A DNA stretch of 10,663 nt from Fodinibius sp964490705 (lineage in GTDB: Bacteria > Bacteroidota > Rhodothermia > Balneolales > Balneolaceae). The notes beneath the pieces are model-generated. The model saw only the letters and a list, made by a program, of their open reading frames with translations. It was not told the origin of the DNA and made no database searches. Positions within the stretch are counted from its first letter, which is position 1, and every line of letters begins with the position of its first letter. Where the stretch lies: assembly GCA_964490705.1 (NCBI GenBank), contig CAZBCG010000025.1, positions 1 through 10,663 on the forward strand, in the 5' to 3' direction. The position numbers and the translations under genes were made by a program. Positions 7,246-10,663 of the stretch are shown piece after piece.

Positions 7246-8542
7246 TGATTTTAACTAACACCACATCCATCAAATTATTTCCCGTGGAACCGGTTTTGAG
7301 CAAGGTATCCATTTTTTTGTGAAAGTGATACGAATCGTTGTCAGCCAAATATGTTTTGGGATCCAACCCCTGCTTTCTTGCCTTTAAAATTGTTTGTTCA
7401 TTTACAATTGCCCCCGCCGCATCGGTGGGACCGTCAATGCCATCAGTGCCCGCGCTTAACCACGTTACCTGCTCCCGTCCTTCAATCGCCAGCGCACCAT
7501 GCAATGCCAACTCCTGATTACGACCACCCTTGCCCGTACCCCTCACCGATACCGTACTTTCACCATAAAAAACGAACAGTTCTGCCCCATTTTCTCCGAA
7601 AACTGCGTCGGCAATTTGTTTAGCCACAGTTTTCACATCCTCATTAAATGGCGCATCGGCAATTCGGCATCGAAGTCCATCATCAGAAGCCAGATTACCC
7701 ATTGTTTGTGCTAACTTTTGTGCCGAACTGATTACATACGAGGAGTGCTCACTTAACGGATCGCTGCCCGGTTTCAACGTTTCCGAAATCTTTCCTTCCA
7801 CTCCATCACTGATATGATTCTGAACAGTATCGGGGAGCCTATTCCAGAGCTCATACTTCTCTAAAACCTGCTTTGCTCCCTCAAAGGTGGATGGATCTTC
7901 GATCGTGAGACCACTCCCGATAATCGACAAGTCATCATTCGGTACATCCGAAATTACCAAATCTATGAGTGTAGCCGAGTGATCTAAGCATTGCAGCAAT
8001 TGTCCGCCTTTTATTTGTGAACAGTGCTTTCGAACCGTATTGATTTCGCGGATCGTCGCACCGGATTCATTCAGCAAGTGAAAGGTTGTTTTCATATCCT
8101 GAATTGAAATATTACTAGCCGGTAGGGCAACCAGCGATGAGGTTCCCCCGGAGATAAGTGTAAGCATCAGCGCATTTTGAGGAATATCCTGGAAAAACTG
8201 TCGAGTTTTGTTTCCCGCCTCCAAACTGGAAGTATCAGGAACAGGATGTGCCCCAACCAATACTTTATCCGCACGGCAATCCCCGGCTTGATGAGCATCA
8301 GAAGTAATAACCAAGCTCTTGTGGATGGCACGACCCAAAATATCTGCGGTGGCCTCAAACATCGGGATAGACGCCTTGCCGCTGGCAAACAGGTAAACAG
8401 GGCGATCATTTAACACATATTCATCTTCGGATACTGTGAGCTTTTGATCATCGCATGCTAATATTTCTTTCACGGCATTCCTCGGTGAACAGCTCTCCAG
8501 CGCATCCAAAAACAGGCTTTTCAAATACTCTCTGGTATCCAT
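7238..8542 (-). CDS. gckA: Glycerate 2-kinase (DUF4147/MOFRL family)
   Basis: A 434-residue cytoplasmic class II glycerate kinase, which phosphorylates D-glycerate with ATP to 2-phosphoglycerate and feeds glycolysis from glyoxylate, serine or hexarate breakdown. The N-terminal DUF4147 domain shows SGKAS (54-58), AHPVPD (98-103), SGGTSSL (131-137), NTVRKH (168-173) with QIKGGQL, and SDVPNDDLSIIGSGLT (198-213). The C-terminal MOFRL domain shows GTGKGGRNQEL (335-345) and SAGTDGIDGPTDAAGA (363-378). All conserved blocks are present and the length is normal. The ATG lies 10 bases after the stop of the small membrane protein gene, so the three genes exosortase, membrane protein and kinase are probably one operon, an unusual partnership. 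No Shine-Dalgarno sequence is seen. The last residues SD and the TAG stop lie in a repeat unit (AGTGATTAG on this strand). Confidence 0.93.
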   Translation of the reverse strand: MDTREYLKSLFLDALESCSPRNAVKEILACDDQKLTVSEDEYVLNDRPVYLFASGKASIPMFEATADILGRAIHKSLVITSDAHQAGDCRADKVLVGAHPVPDTSSLEAGNKTRQFFQDIPQNALMLTLISGGTSSLVALPASNISIQDMKTTFHLLNESGATIREINTVRKHCSQIKGGQLLQCLDHSATLIDLVISDVPNDDLSIIGSGLTIEDPSTFEGAKQVLEKYELWNRLPDTVQNHISDGVEGKISETLKPGSDPLSEHSSYVISSAQKLAQTMGNLASDDGLRCRIADAPFNEDVKTVAKQIADAVFGENGAELFVFYGESTVSVRGTGKGGRNQELALHGALAIEGREQVTWLSAGTDGIDGPTDAAGAIVNEQTILKARKQGLDPKTYLADNDSYHFHKKMDTLLKTGSTGNNLMDVVLVKISD

Positions 8543-8552
8543 GAATTTGAAA

Positions 8553-9050
8553 TCAAATTTTTCCCGAAGCCACCAATGGGATAAATCCCAGTGACAGTGC
8601 CGGTGTCAGATATCCACTGATAGCATCTACAACGATAAATCCGAAGGGAAGTCCGCTGACACCCACAAGTAAAAACAGATACGTCAATATTGACGCTGCG
8701 CCATGCAGGCCTAAAAGAATACCGTAATGCCGAAATGCAGATGTAAGAAAAAACAGCGACAGCAAAGAGATCAAAAAGAAAAATCCAAACTGTGGGCGGT
8801 ATTGCAGCTGCTTCGTCGAATTCTGAAAAGTATAGCGGACCAATATCGACTTGCCGTTTATTTCGGATCGAAATGCCGGCTCATCACCACTGACATATTC
8901 CACTTGGGGATAAACCACATACTCGGTGATAGCTACGCGCAATGGACGCCACATACTAAAATAGATCAGTATGGCGGCCAGGCAACACCCTAACCTAATC
9001 CCCAAATACCTGAGCTTTTCTTTGGATGATTTTTTGCGAAATGCTTTCAT
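8553..9050 (-). CDS. Small four-helix membrane protein, likely exosortase-associated
   Basis: A 165-residue protein that I recognise by context rather than by a named family. A basic N-terminus (KAFRKKSSKEKLR) precedes a membrane helix at about 17-33. A soluble loop at 34-87, probably outside the membrane, contains WRPLRVAITEY and the FRSEINGKSILVRYTF stretch. Three more membrane segments lie at about 88-104, 109-131 and 136-161. The ATG at 9050 is three bases after the exosortase TGA (TGA TTG ATG), so translation is probably coupled; the TTG at 9053 is an alternative start. Exosortases in Bacteroidota relatives are often paired with a small membrane protein of about 140-170 residues, as in the exosortase F system, and this one has the right size and place. 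Function is unknown; a role in presenting or processing substrate is only an inference. Confidence 0.72.
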   Translation of the reverse strand: MKAFRKKSSKEKLRYLGIRLGCCLAAILIYFSMWRPLRVAITEYVVYPQVEYVSGDEPAFRSEINGKSILVRYTFQNSTKQLQYRPQFGFFFLISLLSLFFLTSAFRHYGILLGLHGAASILTYLFLLVGVSGLPFGFIVVDAISGYLTPALSLGFIPLVASGKI

Positions 9051-9053
9051 CAA

Positions 9054-9587
9054 TCAGCTTGCATTTGCTGCTACATTCGACTTGCTTGATTCCCCTGCTC
9101 CCAGGTTGGCCCAGATCATCCAGAGCACAAAAATAGCCAAGTAAAAAATGGCCGTAGTAGAATAATCATGGGTAATATCAAACATGCCCGGCCACGATAC
9201 CTGGGTAATGGCAAGCACGACAATACGAATGATATTAATCAGATAAATGATGCCGATTCCAAAGAAGATGAACGCAATGCGTGAGATCCATTCGCCGGGA
9301 TAGGCGATCACAAATCCCACGAATAAACCAATAGCGGCAATACCACTGCAGCCGTCAGCCAGATAGATACCGGCCGATTCTCCAATACCGATCAGTCGTC
9401 CCTGTGCATAAAAATCATAATTGAGATACTCCAGAATACCCGCCGAAACAGTCACAATATTGGTTGTCAGCCACTGGTCAAGACTGCCATCAGGCAGCAG
9501 CCACAACTCATATACCAAATACCAACAAATATATATGCCTACTACCTTTAGGATAGACTGCCCAACTTCTGATTTAAGCCATTCCAT
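9054..9587 (-). CDS. Exosortase/archaeosortase family transpeptidase
   Basis: A 177-residue polytopic membrane protein. With the ATG at 9587 as residue 1, the three catalytic residues of the exosortase family are in the right order: Cys80 in ADGCSGIA, Arg121 in INIIRIVVL and His140 in THDYSTTA. Each lies at a membrane-helix edge, as expected. These enzymes cleave a C-terminal sorting signal (PEP-CTERM-like) at the membrane and hand the protein on, often to a polysaccharide or lipid carrier. The protein is short, without the extra domain of the longest proteobacterial forms, as in the small exosortases of Bacteroidota. A TTG at 9596 would add three residues; ATG is preferred, though neither has a good ribosome binding site. 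No substrate with a sorting signal is in the window. It heads a probable three-gene operon and faces a broken glycosyltransferase gene across 252 bases. Confidence 0.85.
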   Translation of the reverse strand: MEWLKSEVGQSILKVVGIYICWYLVYELWLLPDGSLDQWLTTNIVTVSAGILEYLNYDFYAQGRLIGIGESAGIYLADGCSGIAAIGLFVGFVIAYPGEWISRIAFIFFGIGIIYLINIIRIVVLAITQVSWPGMFDITHDYSTTAIFYLAIFVLWMIWANLGAGESSKSNVAANAS

Positions 9588-9670
9588 ACTCTGCAATTAA
9601 TTTTCGCATTTGGTAGAATATATCAGTTTGGGACTAATGCTCGAAATGGAAAAATACTTTAAGCCACATT

Positions 9671-9686
9671 GTAACAGAGTAACAAA
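9671..9686 (+). repeat. Two forward 8-bp units left of the REP-like hairpin
   Basis: GTAACAGA and GTAACAAA, in phase, forming a short forward arm opposite the long reverse array at 9736-9839. GTAACAAA also appears, in reverse complement, at 9752-9759. Confidence 0.5.
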
Positions 9687-9689
9687 ACT

Positions 9690-9730
9690 ACATAGTTATC
9701 TCGTTGCGATGCTCTGCGTCGTAACTATGT
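9690..9730. repeat. REP-like imperfect palindrome
   Basis: ACATAGTTA at 9690-9698 is the perfect reverse complement of TAACTATGT at 9722-9730. Inside it, GTTGCGATGC (9703-9712) and GCGTCGTAAC (9716-9725) can pair through a TCT loop with eight Watson-Crick and two G-U pairs, so two partly exclusive foldings exist. The size and shape are those of dispersed REP-like hairpins. Only one copy is present here, so dispersal is not shown. Confidence 0.6.
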
Positions 9731-9735
9731 GCATG

Positions 9736-9839
9736 CCAATAATCCAATCACTTTGTTACTGAGTTACTTAACCACCCCATCACCAAGTCACTTTGTAACT
9801 TAATCACCTAATCACTCAATACCCCAATCACCTGCCACA
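9736..9839 (-). repeat. Long 8-bp repeat array (about 13 reverse units)
   Basis: Unbroken 8-base phasing over 104 bases: CCAATAAT, CCAATCAC, TTTGTTAC, TGAGTTAC, TTAACCAC, CCCATCAC, CAAGTCAC, TTTGTAAC, TTAATCAC, CTAATCAC, TCAATACC, CCAATCAC and a poor last unit CTGCCACA. The final AC of each unit is the best conserved part. It begins directly after the restored stop of the glycosyltransferase pseudogene at 9840. The rest of the 9588-9735 gap holds the hairpin and no gene; a TATATT near 9619 is too weak to call a promoter. Confidence 0.85.
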
Positions 9840-10608
9840 TCACTTCTTATAAACCCCAAAAAGATCGTGCACAAGTTTTGCAGATTCTACAAGTACAATC
9901 CACGGAAGATACCACATTTTCGTCCACCCGCTAAGATGATTCATTGCTACCTTCAGATGATAATTTCATGCCTGTACAACGATTCGCCATACGCGTTGAA
10001 AACGGGCGATCATAACAGTTATACACATACACTGAATCCTCGACAAAGACGATTGTATTAGCCTGTTGAATAAGGCGAATCGCAAAATCCTTATCCTGCC
10101 CGCGAATCATATCCGGATCCATCATTCCGACCTCTTCCAATAAATCACGATGAAATAACATCGCATTCTGATGAAACGGCGATAAGATATTACCGACCAG
10201 TGCTCGAATTAGTTTTTCAGGGGATTTATTTGCCACCTCTTTTACTGATCGAAGTGTCTGAAAACTCCCTTTATAGCTTGTTTCAAAACTTCCGATACAC
10301 AAATCAGCTTTGTTCTCGAGCATCGCCTCCAGTCGATGCGATAAGCTGGACGATGGCAGCTGATCATCCGCATCTAAAATAGTCAAATAGTTTCCTTCGG
10401 CTTCTTCAAACCCTTTATTTACCGCTTTTGGTTTGCCGCCGTGTTCAATCTCAAAATATTTAAACGTTATTTCCTCCACTTTAAGTTGCCGCCAATCGGG
10501 AGGTCTTTCAGAACCGTCATCAACAACGATTAATTCGATATTGCCATACTCCTGATCGGATACACTTTTTACGGCTTGAGGCAAGCTGGAGTGCATATTA
10601 TAATGTGG
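9840..10608 (-). pseudogene. Family 2 glycosyltransferase, 5'-truncated and frameshifted
   Basis: A GT-A fold glycosyltransferase of family 2, of the kind that builds surface polysaccharides from nucleotide sugars. Visible motifs, counted from the first ATG (10596), are VVDDGS (24-29), the metal-binding DADD (75-78), HQNAMLFHRD (142-151) and GQDKDF (166-171). Two faults are present. The family's first beta-strand (a VSIIIPxYN-type start) is missing: PHYN is encoded just upstream of the ATG at 10597-10608, but before it comes unrelated sequence and a TAA at 10624-10626. Near the 3' end the frame runs into a short junk tail and a stop at 9931. Dropping one T from the AAATT run (within 9961-9966) restores a typical C-terminus with YHLK, LSGWTK, WYLPW and SAKLVHDLFG, ending at 9840. 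The open frame as it stands is 9931-10596 (221 residues). A sequencing error could explain the frameshift but not the lost start. Confidence 0.8.
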
Positions 10609-10663
10609 GCCGTGTTCAAGTGATTAATGCAACACAGCGGTGTTTGAGAGTTTGTTGAATAGG
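10609..10663. other. Window edge: unrelated sequence replacing the glycosyltransferase 5' end
   Basis: No gene can be supported. The stretch contains one GTGATTAA unit (10620-10627) and a small hairpin, AACAC at 10631-10635 with GTGTT at 10640-10644. A 15-codon open frame on the - strand enters from the edge and stops at 10616-10618; it could be the tail of another gene. It marks the breakpoint that removed the start of the glycosyltransferase. Confidence 0.35.

Noticed and set aside
9736..9839. CRISPR array.
   Set aside because: The units are 8 bp with no unique spacers between them, and no cas genes are present.
9867..10061. Small + strand open frame over the glycosyltransferase 3' end.
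   Set aside because: The - strand here encodes the recognisable C-terminus of the glycosyltransferase once the frameshift is corrected.
5983..10611. The four-helix-bundle gene start and the glycosyltransferase breakpoint share TTATAATGTGG followed by G/C-rich bases.
   Set aside because: The match is about 11 bases and the flanks do not resemble each other. PHYN in the glycosyltransferase is a normal family motif, so chance convergence explains it better than recombination.
10616..10663. Fifteen-codon open frame on the - strand entering from the right edge.
   Set aside because: Too short to assign; no motif recognised. It may be the end of another gene but could be chance.
10652..10663. Possible insertion-sequence terminal repeat (TTGTTGAATAGG) at the window edge.
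   Set aside because: No partner end, transposase or target duplication is visible.

Overview
The window reads as a chromosomal segment of a member of the Bacteroidota/Rhodothermota/Balneolota assemblage. This is an inference from gene content: a short MerR-like regulator, a large Q-rich DUF4175-like membrane/coiled-coil protein, a Bat-type vWA membrane protein, a four-helix-bundle (23S rRNA intervening-sequence family) protein and a small exosortase. Weak or absent Shine-Dalgarno sequences before most starts fit this. No rRNA, tRNA, CRISPR array or intact transposase was seen.

Layout. On the + strand are a MerR-family regulator (9-329), a metallo-beta-lactamase-fold hydrolase (396-1277) and a 1124-residue DUF4175-like protein (1388-4762). 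The rest is on the - strand. Reading leftwards from the right edge there is a decayed family 2 glycosyltransferase (9840-10608), then a tight run of exosortase (9054-9587), a small four-helix membrane protein (8553-9050) and glycerate 2-kinase (7238-8542). Next come a BatA/BatB-like vWA protein (6064-7095), a four-helix-bundle protein (5641-5997) and a HAD-IIB phosphatase (4835-5593), which converges on the DUF4175-like gene.

The most distinctive signal is non-coding. Gene junctions carry degenerate arrays with an 8-bp period, consensus GTRAYTAR. They appear as head-to-head pairs: GTGATTAR units, a spacer, then the reverse complement YTAATCAC. Pairs occur at 4759-4828 (no spacer), 7175-7245 (7-bp spacer), 5600-5623 with 6023-6087 (spacer holding the whole four-helix-bundle gene) and 9671-9686 with 9736-9839 (spacer holding a REP-like hairpin). 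A weak version lies at 352-387. Three genes have their stop codon inside a repeat unit.

How the genes may work together. The vWA protein and the DUF4175-like protein are envelope proteins of a kind that can occur near each other in related bacteria; here they are separated by the HAD gene and the repeat-flanked four-helix-bundle gene. The exosortase, its small membrane partner and the broken glycosyltransferase suggest the edge of a surface-polysaccharide or protein-sorting locus; no PEP-CTERM-like substrate is visible. The glycosyltransferase lacks its first beta-strand and has a 1-nt frameshift near its 3' end, so that edge looks like a decaying or rearranged region.
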